This document shows, piece by piece, positions 54,105 through 64,000 of a stretch of 64,000 nt of DNA. How positions within the stretch are numbered: position 1 is the first letter of the stretch; each line of letters begins with the position of its first letter. Location of the stretch: contig OZ241358.1 of NCBI GenBank assembly GCA_965200465.1, forward strand, positions 3,038,001-3,102,000, given 5' to 3'. The notes beneath the pieces are model-generated. The model saw nothing but the letters and a program-made list of their open reading frames with translations, was not told where the DNA came from and made no database searches. The DNA is from Azophilus sp965200465. Its GTDB lineage: Bacteria > Pseudomonadota > Gammaproteobacteria > Pseudomonadales > Azotimanducaceae. The translations under genes and the position numbers were made by a program.

Positions 54105-55042
54105 TGGCTGATCAAGTGACCCCGCAGTACTGCGAATCCCTCTTCGAGAAAGTCTGCAACTGGGGTCGTTGGGGAGAAGCGGACCAGCACGGGGCGCTGA
54201 ACCTCATCACGCCGGACAAACGCCGCGCCGCCGCCGAACTGGTTGTGGAGGGCGCGGCCATCGGCTTGGGCAATCCGTGGCCGGTGGCGCCCGGACCGCA
54301 CAACCCTTGGCCGGCGGAGCACCGCATGATCCGCGCCGGAGACGACTGCCGCTATCCAGGCGTGCCAGGCCTAGCGGTGGCGTTGGACTACATCGGCGTG
54401 CAGCATCACGGCGTGGCCTGCTCCCACATCGATGCGCTCTGCCATGTGTTCGTGGGGGAGCGCATGTACAACGGCCGCCCGGCCAGCGAGGTCAAGAGCA
54501 CCGGCGCCTTGGCCAATGACATGCTGCCCTTCGCCGACGGAGTGGTCAGTCGCGGGGTGCTCCTGGACGTCGCACTGGCGGAGTCCCTGCCCTATCTGCC
54601 GGGTGATTTCCGCATTTGCATCAAGCACTTACGGGAAGCGGAGCGGCAAGCCGGACTGCGTGTCGAGCCAGGAGACGTCCTGCTGCTGCACAAGGGGCGC
54701 GAGCGGCGGGTGGCCGTGGAGGGCCATCAGGACCCGGTGGCGGCGGGCATGCCCGGCCTGCATCCCGAATGCGCCCTATGGCTGCATGAGCGCGGCGTGG
54801 CCGTGCTGGGCAGCGACTACATGAATGACCCGCAGCCCAACTGGCCCTGTGCAGGCTGGCCGATTCCCATTCATTATCTGGGCATCTGCGGCATGGGCAT
54901 GACGCTGATGCACAATCTGCACACGGAAGCCTTGGCCCGCCGCTGCCAAGCCATCGGGCGCTACGCCTTTCAGTTGGTGCTCGCGCCCTTGAAGATTCCC
55001 GGAGGCACCGGCTCCCCCCTGAACCCCATCGCAGTGCTCTGA
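54104..55042 (+). CDS. Cyclase family protein (kynurenine formamidase-like metal hydrolase)
   Basis: A 312-residue protein of the cyclase superfamily, with the metal-binding HIDALCH (H-x-D-x3-H) and WGRWGEADQHGALNLITPDK at the N-terminus. Relatives hydrolyse amides, lactones or esters. It overlaps the monooxygenase stop and the TetR start by single-base TGATG junctions, so the three are strictly coupled. It may hydrolyse the product of the monooxygenase. Confidence 0.85.
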   Translation: MADQVTPQYCESLFEKVCNWGRWGEADQHGALNLITPDKRRAAAELVVEGAAIGLGNPWPVAPGPHNPWPAEHRMIRAGDDCRYPGVPGLAVALDYIGVQHHGVACSHIDALCHVFVGERMYNGRPASEVKSTGALANDMLPFADGVVSRGVLLDVALAESLPYLPGDFRICIKHLREAERQAGLRVEPGDVLLLHKGRERRVAVEGHQDPVAAGMPGLHPECALWLHERGVAVLGSDYMNDPQPNWPCAGWPIPIHYLGICGMGMTLMHNLHTEALARRCQAIGRYAFQLVLAPLKIPGGTGSPLNPIAVL

Positions 55043-55635
55043 TGCCCAAGGTGGTCGACCACGCCTCAAGGCGCCTGCGCTTCATCGAAACGGCGCGCAC
55101 CGTGCTGTTCGAACGGGGAGTGGAGCGCACCACGGTGCGCGAGGTGGCCAAGCGCTCCGGCTTCACCACGGGCGCCTTGCTGCACTACTTCAACGACAAG
55201 GAGGAGTTGGTGCGGGAAGCCCTCAACCACTTCGGCGACGAGGTGCGTGAGGAAATGGAGTCCATCAAAGCCCGGCATCGGGGGCTTGATGCATTGCGCC
55301 GGCTGCTGTATGCCGCCCTGCCCCTGGAGATCGGCGCTCGAAGCCGCTGGCAGGCTTGGCTGGCCATGTGGCGGCACTCGGCCATGACCGCATCCATGCA
55401 GCGGGAGGCGGAGGCTCGCTACGCCGAATGGAGCGAGCGCTTGACGGAGGCGTTGCGACAGTCCGTAGCCGCTGGCGAGTTGCCGGCGACAACCAACCTC
55501 AGGGATGAAGCCGAGTCCCTGATCGCCTTGGTTGACGGCATGGGCATGCAGCATCTAGTGACCAGCGGCGCCCCGGAGCGCATGCGCCGCCAAGTGGACC
55601 GCTACCTCGCTCGCCTTTATAACAACCCGGCCTAA
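55042..55635 (+). CDS. TetR family transcriptional regulator
   Basis: A 197-residue repressor-type protein with the TetR HTH TTVREVAKRSGFTTGALLHYFNDKEELV (about 30-57) and a helical ligand domain resembling BetI. It is cotranscribed with the enzymes it presumably controls and lies between the two palindromes, so autoregulation and control of the divergent-distance TonB gene are expected. The effector is probably the cluster's substrate. Confidence 0.9.
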   Translation: MPKVVDHASRRLRFIETARTVLFERGVERTTVREVAKRSGFTTGALLHYFNDKEELVREALNHFGDEVREEMESIKARHRGLDALRRLLYAALPLEIGARSRWQAWLAMWRHSAMTASMQREAEARYAEWSERLTEALRQSVAAGELPATTNLRDEAESLIALVDGMGMQHLVTSGAPERMRRQVDRYLARLYNNPA

Positions 55636-55727
55636 ACCAAGTTCCGCCATCCCGCGGCGCACCACGATGCAAGAACAGCCAAACGCCTGGGTTTTCGACA
55701 TGGGCGAATTGTTTGCGCACGGCGGAA

Positions 55728-55745
55728 ACATAACGTATGTTATGT
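55728..55745. promoter_or_regulatory. TetR-type palindromic operator 2
   Basis: ACATAACGTATGTTATGT: 7-base perfect arms, 28 bases before the ATG of the TonB receptor. Seventeen of 18 bases match operator 1. Confidence 0.75.
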
Positions 55746-55773
55746 AACCCCTCATCGCAAAGGGAGCCCAGCC

Positions 55774-57909
55774 ATGCGGCAATTGACGTTCGCACTGACG
55801 CTATTGGCGTCCGCCCTGACCGCCTTCGCGCAGACCGGCGCTGTCATCGAGGAGGTGCTGGTCACCGCCGAAAAGCGCACCGCCTCCCTGCAGGAAACCG
55901 CGTTGGCCGTCACCGCGTACGACGGCGAGGAGCTTGATCTGCGCGGCATCGACAGCCTGGAGGACCTGCAGCTTTCGGCGCCCAACCTAGTCATCAGCCA
56001 CAACGCCCAGTCCCCGGTCACCTACGCCTACATTCGCGGCGTCGGCTCGGACCAGCTGGTGGCCGGCTTCGACCCCGGCGTCGCCTACCACTTCGACGGC
56101 CTTTACATCGGCCAGCCCTCGTCGCTGCCCGGCGACCTCTGGGACATGGACCGGGTGGAGGTGCTGCGCGGTCCGCAAGGAACGCTGTACGGACGTAACA
56201 CCACCGGCGGCTCGATCAACGTCATCACCCGCACCCCCACCGACGAACCGGATCTGCGCGCCGACCTCACCTACGGCAACTACGACCGCTTTCGCATGCG
56301 CTTGGCCGGCGGCGGTGCCCTGACGGATGGAGTGTCCGGGCGCGTGTCCGCCATCTTCGACAAGAACGACGGCTATCAACGCAATTCGACGGGTGAAAAC
56401 GGCGACCAGACGGATTTTTCCTCGGTGCGCGGCAAGCTGCGTTTCGACTTGGGGGACAACGCGGAACTGCTGCTGACCGCCCAGCATTTCGCCAACCAAG
56501 GGCGGCAATCGCAGAAGAAGCGGGAGCCCTTCGGGCCGGTCGAGTTGGCGCCCGGCTTCGTGGTCAACATCTACGAAGGGGCCCTCCCCAACCCAGAAGA
56601 CCCGCGCAAGGTGGCCAAGAACCACCCGGAAGAGCTGGACCTGAACAATGACTTGCTGTCCGCCCGCCTCACCTGGGACCTCGGCCCCGCCCGGTTGGTG
56701 TCCATCACCGGCTACATCGAAAACGAGTGGTTCCAAAACTCGGACATCGACATGTCCAGCAACGCGGTGCAGTTCCAGGAATGGGAAATGCAGACCGATC
56801 AGTTCACCCAAGAGGTGCAGCTAGTCTCCGCAGGGGACCGGCCCTTTGAGTGGATCCTCGGCGCCTTCTACTTTGATGAGGACTTGGACACGGACTACTT
56901 TTTTGAGGACAGCTCCATCGCCGGATTCGTGTTCATGAACGGCGGCGCCTTGGGCACCAAGTCCGTTGCCCTATACGGGCAGGCGTCTTACGATTTCCGC
57001 CAAGCCGCCAGCTTGCCTTTGCGCTTGGTGGCCGGCGTCCGCTGGTCGAAGGACAAGAAGAAGATTGACGAGTTTCAGCAAATCCCCGCCTTCGGCGTGG
57101 ACCTGGCCGCGCAGACCGAGGAGAGTTGGGATGAATGGACCGGCAAGGTCGGTCTGGACTGGTTCCTAAGCGAGGACGCCATGGCCTACATCAGCCTTTC
57201 CCGCGGCTACAAGGGGGGCGGCTTCTCCATCGGTCAGTTCGACACTTTTGACCCGGAAATCGTCAACGCCGCAGAGGCCGGCCTGAAGGCGCAGTTCTGG
57301 GACCAACGCGCCCAGTTGAACGCCGCCGCCTTCTACTATGACTACCAAGACCTGCAGGTGAACTTCCTGCTGTTCACCCTTTTCACCACGGACAACGCCG
57401 CCGAAGCGACCATCAAGGGGCTGGAGCTGGAGGGAACCGTCCTGCCAACGGACAACCTTAGGCTAAGCGCCAACCTCTCCTTCCTGAACGCCAAGTTCGA
57501 CCGCTACCAGTTCTCCGACGCCATCAGCCTGGACGGGCAGCGGCTGAACCGGGCGCCCAAGACCTCGCTCAGCCTGACGGCGCAGTACGAGGTGCCCTTG
57601 GGAAGCGCCGGCACCCTGCAGGCGCGGGCGGACTTTTACTGGCAAAGCAAGGTCTATTATCGGGTGCAGAACATTCCGCGCCATCAGGAAGGCGCCTTCC
57701 ACAGCGCCGACGCGCGCTTGATTTGGACCGGCGCGGACAGCCGCTGGCAGGCCGAAGCCTTCGTCAAGAACCTGAGCGACGAAGACAACCAGCGTGGCCT
57801 GACCGTCTCTGACGGCCTGTCCTCCGGCAACAACAGCTTCGTCTCCTACTTTCCGCCGCGCACCGCCGGTGTGCGCCTCGGCTACAGCCTAGGGGGCGGC
57901 AATGGCTGA
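55774..57909 (+). CDS. TonB-dependent outer membrane receptor
   Basis: A 711-residue receptor with a short signal peptide (ending TAFAQ), TonB-box-like EEVLVTAEKRTASLQET, plug motif VEVLRGPQGTLYGRNTTGGSIN and a barrel that ends in GVRLGYSLGGGNG. It is likely to import the substrate of the adjacent monooxygenase, regulated by the nearby TetR. The VOC gene overlaps its last eight bases. Confidence 0.92.
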   Translation: MRQLTFALTLLASALTAFAQTGAVIEEVLVTAEKRTASLQETALAVTAYDGEELDLRGIDSLEDLQLSAPNLVISHNAQSPVTYAYIRGVGSDQLVAGFDPGVAYHFDGLYIGQPSSLPGDLWDMDRVEVLRGPQGTLYGRNTTGGSINVITRTPTDEPDLRADLTYGNYDRFRMRLAGGGALTDGVSGRVSAIFDKNDGYQRNSTGENGDQTDFSSVRGKLRFDLGDNAELLLTAQHFANQGRQSQKKREPFGPVELAPGFVVNIYEGALPNPEDPRKVAKNHPEELDLNNDLLSARLTWDLGPARLVSITGYIENEWFQNSDIDMSSNAVQFQEWEMQTDQFTQEVQLVSAGDRPFEWILGAFYFDEDLDTDYFFEDSSIAGFVFMNGGALGTKSVALYGQASYDFRQAASLPLRLVAGVRWSKDKKKIDEFQQIPAFGVDLAAQTEESWDEWTGKVGLDWFLSEDAMAYISLSRGYKGGGFSIGQFDTFDPEIVNAAEAGLKAQFWDQRAQLNAAAFYYDYQDLQVNFLLFTLFTTDNAAEATIKGLELEGTVLPTDNLRLSANLSFLNAKFDRYQFSDAISLDGQRLNRAPKTSLSLTAQYEVPLGSAGTLQARADFYWQSKVYYRVQNIPRHQEGAFHSADARLIWTGADSRWQAEAFVKNLSDEDNQRGLTVSDGLSSGNNSFVSYFPPRTAGVRLGYSLGGGNG

Positions 57910-58420
57910 CTGGCGCATCCGCTCCATCTTCCACTTCATCCTGCCCTGCTCCAACGTGGAGCGGTCCATGGCCTTCTACGCCCACTTCGGCTTCGAGATG
58001 ATCAAGGACAACCGTGACGTGCAGTGGCCCGACTATGTGGGCGACAACTTCAACATGATTCCGGGCGCCCAAGGGAGAGCCGTGCAATTGGTGCTGCCGG
58101 ATGCGCACCCTTTGCAAACCCGCATCGACCTGATCGAGTGGATCAAGCCGCGCTGGACCAACGAGGAAGCCCGCAAGCCCTTGGAGCAGCGCATCCCCCG
58201 GGTGCTTGCGCTGCTGACCCACAACGTTCAGGAAGCGGCCAAGGACCTGGTCGCCAAGGGTCTAAAGGCCACCAACCCAGTGCGGGCGCGGGATCCGGCC
58301 ATCGGCGTTGAGGGGGTCATCTGCTTCGAGGACCCCGACGGCCACATTGTCGAGCTGATCGAATATTTCCCCGGCCAGCTAGGCAGCAAGAGCGAAAACC
58401 TGCCGAAACGCAACGGCTAG
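57902..58420 (+). CDS. VOC (glyoxalase/dioxygenase superfamily) protein
   Basis: A 172-residue protein with paired beta-alpha-beta-beta-beta modules: FHFILPCSNVERSMAFYAHFGFEMI near the start and CFEDPDGHIVELIEYFP at the end, where His and Glu can bind metal. It starts inside the TonB gene's end, so it is cotranscribed. Isomerase or dioxygenase chemistry on the cluster's substrate is possible. Confidence 0.85.
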   Translation: MADWRIRSIFHFILPCSNVERSMAFYAHFGFEMIKDNRDVQWPDYVGDNFNMIPGAQGRAVQLVLPDAHPLQTRIDLIEWIKPRWTNEEARKPLEQRIPRVLALLTHNVQEAAKDLVAKGLKATNPVRARDPAIGVEGVICFEDPDGHIVELIEYFPGQLGSKSENLPKRNG

Positions 58421-58487
58421 GCGCCCTAGCGGAACCGCCGGGCGCCGAATTCGCTTCTCAGGTCCGCAAGTGGACGCCTTCGCCAAT

Positions 58488-59720
58488 TCATCCTCCGCCC
58501 AGCGTCGATAGATTGGTCAGGTGCCCGGAGGAGGCGCTCTCAAGCAGGCTCATGGCCACTATGGGCTGATCGGCGGTGATGAACAGGCGCCACTTGCCGG
58601 CACCATCGCCCAGGCTTCCGGTCAAGCCGCCCGCGCCTTCCTCCAATTCAAGGACGGACAGGGTGCGGGATGCGCCGGGAAGCAGGGCGAGGCGCACTGC
58701 GCCGCTTGCCGCGCCCTGGTCGTCAACGCCCTCGACGATCAGGTTGGCTTCGTCTTCGCTGGGGTTGATCAGCCGCAGCTTGCTCACCCTTTCCCGGTTG
58801 CTGCCGGGGTTGAAGGTGGGAGCCACAAACCGCCCGTCCGCGCCGCGGCGCAGCACATCGTGCATGGCGGTCAGGAAATCCCCATTGGTGCGGACATAGG
58901 CCAGCACTTGGACGTCAAGGGCGGTCTCCACATCCAAGCGCCAATCCCCTTGCCCGACGCCGATGCCCGTTTCCATGCCTTTGCTCGGGTTGCCGTTCTC
59001 CAGGTCGGCGGCGTTGAAGTTGAGCGCTCGGTTCGCGCCCAGCCAAAGCTCAACCGGGGAGGCGGCCATGCCCGCGTCGTCATGGGCCAGAATGCGCACG
59101 CCGCCGGCGGTGCCCGACCTGTTGTAGATGCGCACAAAACCCTGCCGCAGGGGGGTGGACGCCGCAACGAACAACGGCACGGCGGTGCGCACAAGCCTCG
59201 TGGGCCGTTCCCCCTCGGTTTGCCCCTCCAAGTTCAGGGCGTTCAACACGGTCAGCTTGGCGAACAAGGGAGCATCCGCGCGCAGCCCCACAAGATGGTT
59301 GAAGCTCAAATCCAGCAGCCGCAAGCGCACCAGCCGGTCGAACACCCCCTCCGGCAACGTCGTCAACTGGTTGTGGCTCAAGTCCAGCAGCCGCAAGCGC
59401 ACCAGCCCGTCGAACACCCCCTCCGGCAGCGTCGTCAACTGATTGTGGTCCAGGTTCAACTCCTCCAAGCCGGGCAATCCGTCGAAGTCGTCGGGCTTGA
59501 GGGAGGTTAGGCCGCGCGTCGGCTCCAATTCCTCAAGGGAGGCGACCTGCTGAGCAGGCAGGACGCTGCAGGATGGAACCGGATACCCGTGGGTTCGGCC
59601 AATTTCGGACAGGATCCCGTCACGCACTTGCGGCGTCCGGTCGCAGATGTTTACGGTTTGCGCAGCGGCTGCGCCCGCCAGGACAACGGCGAGCGCCGCC
59701 CCCCAAACCAGTTTCCCCAT
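58488..59720 (-). CDS. Secreted leucine-rich-repeat protein
   Basis: A 410-residue exported protein: signal peptide ALAVVLAGAAAAQ, a Cys-containing cap (ICDRTPQVRDGI), then LRRs of the 24-residue type (LRLLDLSHNQLTTLPEGVF) and a C-terminal beta-rich region repeated in related proteins (VRIYNRSGTAGGVRILAHDD). ATG 59720 is preferred, because GAGGA is seven bases upstream; ATG 59726 is closer. LRRs of this sort bind proteins or surfaces. A role in interaction with a host or other cells is inferred. Confidence 0.82.
   Translation of the reverse strand: MGKLVWGAALAVVLAGAAAAQTVNICDRTPQVRDGILSEIGRTHGYPVPSCSVLPAQQVASLEELEPTRGLTSLKPDDFDGLPGLEELNLDHNQLTTLPEGVFDGLVRLRLLDLSHNQLTTLPEGVFDRLVRLRLLDLSFNHLVGLRADAPLFAKLTVLNALNLEGQTEGERPTRLVRTAVPLFVAASTPLRQGFVRIYNRSGTAGGVRILAHDDAGMAASPVELWLGANRALNFNAADLENGNPSKGMETGIGVGQGDWRLDVETALDVQVLAYVRTNGDFLTAMHDVLRRGADGRFVAPTFNPGSNRERVSKLRLINPSEDEANLIVEGVDDQGAASGAVRLALLPGASRTLSVLELEEGAGGLTGSLGDGAGKWRLFITADQPIVAMSLLESASSGHLTNLSTLGGG
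59311..59454 (-). repeat. Tandem 72-bp LRR-coding repeat, two units
   Basis: Units 59311-59382 and 59383-59454 differ at only a few positions at the DNA level, each encoding one 24-residue LRR. Such low divergence suggests recent duplication or conversion and possible repeat-number change. Confidence 0.8.
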
Positions 59721-59730
59721 AGCCATATCC

Positions 59731-59907
59731 TCATTGCGCCTGCAGCAAAGCGCCCTTCCCTTGCAAAACCAGCCCGTAGGCGAGAACGCCAGCGGCGCAC
59801 CAGAACGCCCAACGCCAAAGCCCGCTAAGAGTAAACCAAGGCGCGCGCTTTTGCATAGCGCAGCATTGCGGGGAGAGTTGTCGCATTTTCGCCACTGCTT
59901 TCTCCAT
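59731..59907 (-). CDS. Possible small membrane protein upstream of the LRR gene
   Basis: A 58-residue reading frame with one hydrophobic segment (LWRWAFWCAAGVLAYGLVLQG) after a basic N-terminus. Its stop (TGA in CAATGAGG) lies just before the LRR start, so coupling is possible. No family was recognised and there is no clear ribosome binding site. It could be chance coding in GC-rich DNA. Confidence 0.25.
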   Translation of the reverse strand: MEKAVAKMRQLSPQCCAMQKRAPWFTLSGLWRWAFWCAAGVLAYGLVLQGKGALLQAQ

Positions 59908-60172
59908 CCGCCCCACTTTTTCGGCCAAAACGCATGTTTGGGCGTGGGGTGGAAACACGGACGATGCGCATCCCAGCGCCCCGCAAACCCGCATTCCATC
60001 GCTGAAAAGCGGGGGGAAACACATTTCGCGGCACCCGCAAGCCCTCATGCAATGCGAGTCATGGAACAGCGCAACTCCCTCTTGCGGAAACCGCCGCAAT
60101 TAGGCGTTGTCATTTGAGCGGCAGTGCGCTAAACAGGCCCTTTGCGCCATCTTCACCGAGCGCCCCATCGCC
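59908..60172. other. Intergenic region without a recognised gene
   Basis: This stretch between the divergent LRR and transporter genes holds only unconvincing frames. It should contain both promoters. No palindrome, tRNA or repeat stood out. Confidence 0.5.
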
Positions 60173-61978
60173 ATGCCCGACATTCCCAATCCGCACGCTT
60201 TGGCGTCCATGCTGCTGACGGTGATCGCCTTGATCCTGTTCAGCCGCGAGAGGCTGCGGCTGGAGATCACCAGCCTTGGCCTGATCTGCCTTCTGGCGAT
60301 GGGCTTCTCCATCTTTCCGTTCGGCGACCTAAAGCCAACGGCGTTTTTCTCCGGCTTCGGCCATGAAGCCCTGATCGCCGTCAGCGCCCTTATGGTGATG
60401 GGGCAGGGGCTTGTGCAAACCGCGGCGCTGGAACCTGTGGGGCGGCTGCTAGGACGCTTCTGGACGCGGCTGCCCTACCTCTCGTTCATGTTGACCCTGG
60501 CGGTCGGCGCGGTGCTTTCCGCGTTCGTCAACAACACGCCAATCGTGGTGCTGCTGCTGCCCATCCTGGTGAGCGTGTGCCTGCGGGCCAAGACCTCCCC
60601 CTCGAAGATCCTCATGCCCATGGGGTTCGCCACCCTGATTGGCGGCATGGGCACCACCATCGGCACTTCCACCAATCTTCTGGTGGTCAGCGTGGCTTCC
60701 GACTTGGGGCTGGAGCGGCTCGGCCTGTTCGACTTCGTGTATCCCGCGGCCATCGGCGGCCTGGTGGGCTTGGCCTACCTGTGGCTGATCGCGCCCTTGC
60801 TGCTGCCGGCGCGGGACATTCAGCTCAGCGACGGGTCGCCCCGGCTGTTCGACGGGCGGCTGCATCTTTCGGAAGAGTCCCCAGTGGTCGGCAAGACCCT
60901 TTCGGAAGCGGCCAACCTGTGCGACGGCAAGCTGGAAGTGATGCGCATTCGCCGCGGGGAGGCGGCCATTCTGCCTCTCCCGGACGTCATCCTGCGGGCC
61001 GGGGACCGGCTGCGCGTGCGGGACAGGCCGCAGAACCTGAAGCTGTTTGAAGACGCACTCAAGGCCACCCTGCACGACCTGGACCCGGGGAACGAAGCGC
61101 AAAAGCCGCTGGCGGCGGAGCACCAAAGCCTCGCCGAAATCGCCGTGGTGGCCGGCTCGCGCCTGGACCGCACCAGCCTCAGCTCGGTGCGCTTTCTCGA
61201 CCAGTTCCAGCTTGTCCCATTGGCGCTGCATCGGGCCGGGCGGGAAATCCTCGGCAGCGACGACAACATCGAACGCACCCAGCTGCGACCCGGCGACATT
61301 CTGCTGGTGCAGGGCGCGCGACAGCAAATCGCCCGCCTGAAGAGAAGCGCCGAATTCCTGGTGCTGGACGCCACGGTGGATTTGCCCCAATCCCGCAAGG
61401 CGCCCATCGCGCTGGGCATCTTCGTTGCCGTGGTCGCCGCCGCCGCCACCGGCCTAATGCCCATCGCCGTCAGCGCCGCCGCCGGCGCCTGCCTGTTGCT
61501 GCTGACCCGCTGCCTATCCGTCGGCAACGGCATAAGGGCCATCAACTCCTCGGTGTTCTTCGTGGTCGTGGCCAGCCTCGCCTTGGGCCGCGCCTTGGTG
61601 GAGACCGGGGCCACGGACTATCTGACGGACGCCTTCCTGTTCGCCACCCTAGGCGCCAAGCCTCTGGTGATACTGGGCGCCCTGATGCTGATGCTGGCCC
61701 TGCTGACGAACCTGGTGTCCAACAACGCCGCCGCCGTGGTGGGCACCCCCATCGCCATCGGCATCGCGCAGCGCTTGGGCCTGCCGCCGGAGCCCTTTGT
61801 GCTGGCCGTGCTGTTCGGCGCCAACATGAGCTACGTCACCCCCATGTCCTATCAGACCAACCTGCTGGTGATGAGCGCCGGCAACTACAGGTTTGCGGAG
61901 TTCGTCAAGGTCGGGGCGCCGCTGACGGTGCTGATGCTGGTGGCCCTGACCTGGGCGCTGGGGGAGATTTACTTCTGA
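60173..61978 (+). CDS. SLC13-type transporter with two RCK_C domains
   Basis: A 601-residue permease. An N-terminal membrane domain with FVNNTPIVVLLLPI, then MGTTIGTSTNLLVV, is followed by two cytoplasmic TrkA-C/RCK_C modules (about 220-300 and 320-400), and a second membrane half with NNAAAVVGTPIAI and YVTPMSYQTNLLV. Relatives move sulfate, dicarboxylates or citrate with sodium. ATG 60173 gives the typical N-terminus; the frame is open upstream. Substrate unknown. Confidence 0.88.
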   Translation: MPDIPNPHALASMLLTVIALILFSRERLRLEITSLGLICLLAMGFSIFPFGDLKPTAFFSGFGHEALIAVSALMVMGQGLVQTAALEPVGRLLGRFWTRLPYLSFMLTLAVGAVLSAFVNNTPIVVLLLPILVSVCLRAKTSPSKILMPMGFATLIGGMGTTIGTSTNLLVVSVASDLGLERLGLFDFVYPAAIGGLVGLAYLWLIAPLLLPARDIQLSDGSPRLFDGRLHLSEESPVVGKTLSEAANLCDGKLEVMRIRRGEAAILPLPDVILRAGDRLRVRDRPQNLKLFEDALKATLHDLDPGNEAQKPLAAEHQSLAEIAVVAGSRLDRTSLSSVRFLDQFQLVPLALHRAGREILGSDDNIERTQLRPGDILLVQGARQQIARLKRSAEFLVLDATVDLPQSRKAPIALGIFVAVVAAAATGLMPIAVSAAAGACLLLLTRCLSVGNGIRAINSSVFFVVVASLALGRALVETGATDYLTDAFLFATLGAKPLVILGALMLMLALLTNLVSNNAAAVVGTPIAIGIAQRLGLPPEPFVLAVLFGANMSYVTPMSYQTNLLVMSAGNYRFAEFVKVGAPLTVLMLVALTWALGEIYF

Positions 61979-62050
61979 CAGGCGGCGCCGGGCCGTCAAC
62001 GCCAAGCCAAGCCTAAGCCAAGGGGCCGCGAGGCGCCGGCCCGGATGTTG

Positions 62051-64000
<1,950 letters not shown>

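Noticed and set aside
59311..59454. CRISPR-like tandem repeat
   Set aside because: The repeats are contiguous without spacers and encode LRR units in frame.

Overview
This is a GC-rich, gene-dense chromosomal window from a steroid-degrading bacterium. The order hfq-hflX-hflK-hflC-hisZ-purA, several TonB-dependent receptors and a periplasmic FKBP and Prc protease point to a Gammaproteobacterium. No rRNA or tRNA gene was seen, so the species cannot be named from the sequence.

Positions 1-13,900 hold a DUF3604 lipoprotein, an SDR/old-yellow-enzyme pair, an AAA ATPase beside a truncated LysR gene, a FadD3-type CoA ligase with an NTF2-like protein, and a divergent Lrp/AsnC pair followed by an SRPBCC protein and a TonB receptor. 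Positions 13,900-31,260 hold the core of the 9,10-seco steroid pathway: ring A/B cleavage (HsaA, HsaC and HsaD-like proteins), then C/D-ring (HIP) catabolism (IpdA, IpdB, IpdC, EchA20, FadA6, IpdF, SDRs and MaoC-like proteins). FadD3 upstream would activate HIP for this route. The 3-ketosteroid hydroxylase and dehydrogenase, the FadE enzymes and the HsaB reductase are not in the window.

The ipd cluster is interrupted at 19,910-26,181 by a visibly AT-richer, tightly packed five-gene island. It encodes a PP-loop/PAPS-reductase-like protein, a cysteine desulfurase, a GHKL (HSP90-like) ATPase and two unrecognised proteins. The first two genes form a DndA/DndC- or SspA/SspD-like sulfur-transfer pair, but no DndB, DndD, DndE, SspB or SspC is present. 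This is the best candidate for an undescribed nucleic-acid sulfuration or defence system. A second defence module (AbiEii-like nucleotidyltransferase with a small partner, DNA methyltransferase, PD-(D/E)XK endonuclease; 34,653-37,760) sits between dctP and dctQM of a TRAP transporter.

Positions 39,276-52,745 are housekeeping: hfq, hflX, hflK, hflC, hisZ with an inserted zinc-finger-like segment, purA, a UPF0434 protein, a hydrolase, a DUF1244 protein, FKBP, Prc, and a ThrRS that lacks the TGS domain. Positions 52,875-58,420 are a TetR-controlled catabolic cluster (luciferase-like monooxygenase, cyclase, TetR, TonB receptor, VOC protein), with two near-identical 18-bp palindromes as probable operators. 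The window ends with a secreted LRR protein, an SLC13/RCK transporter and the C-terminal part of aconitase.
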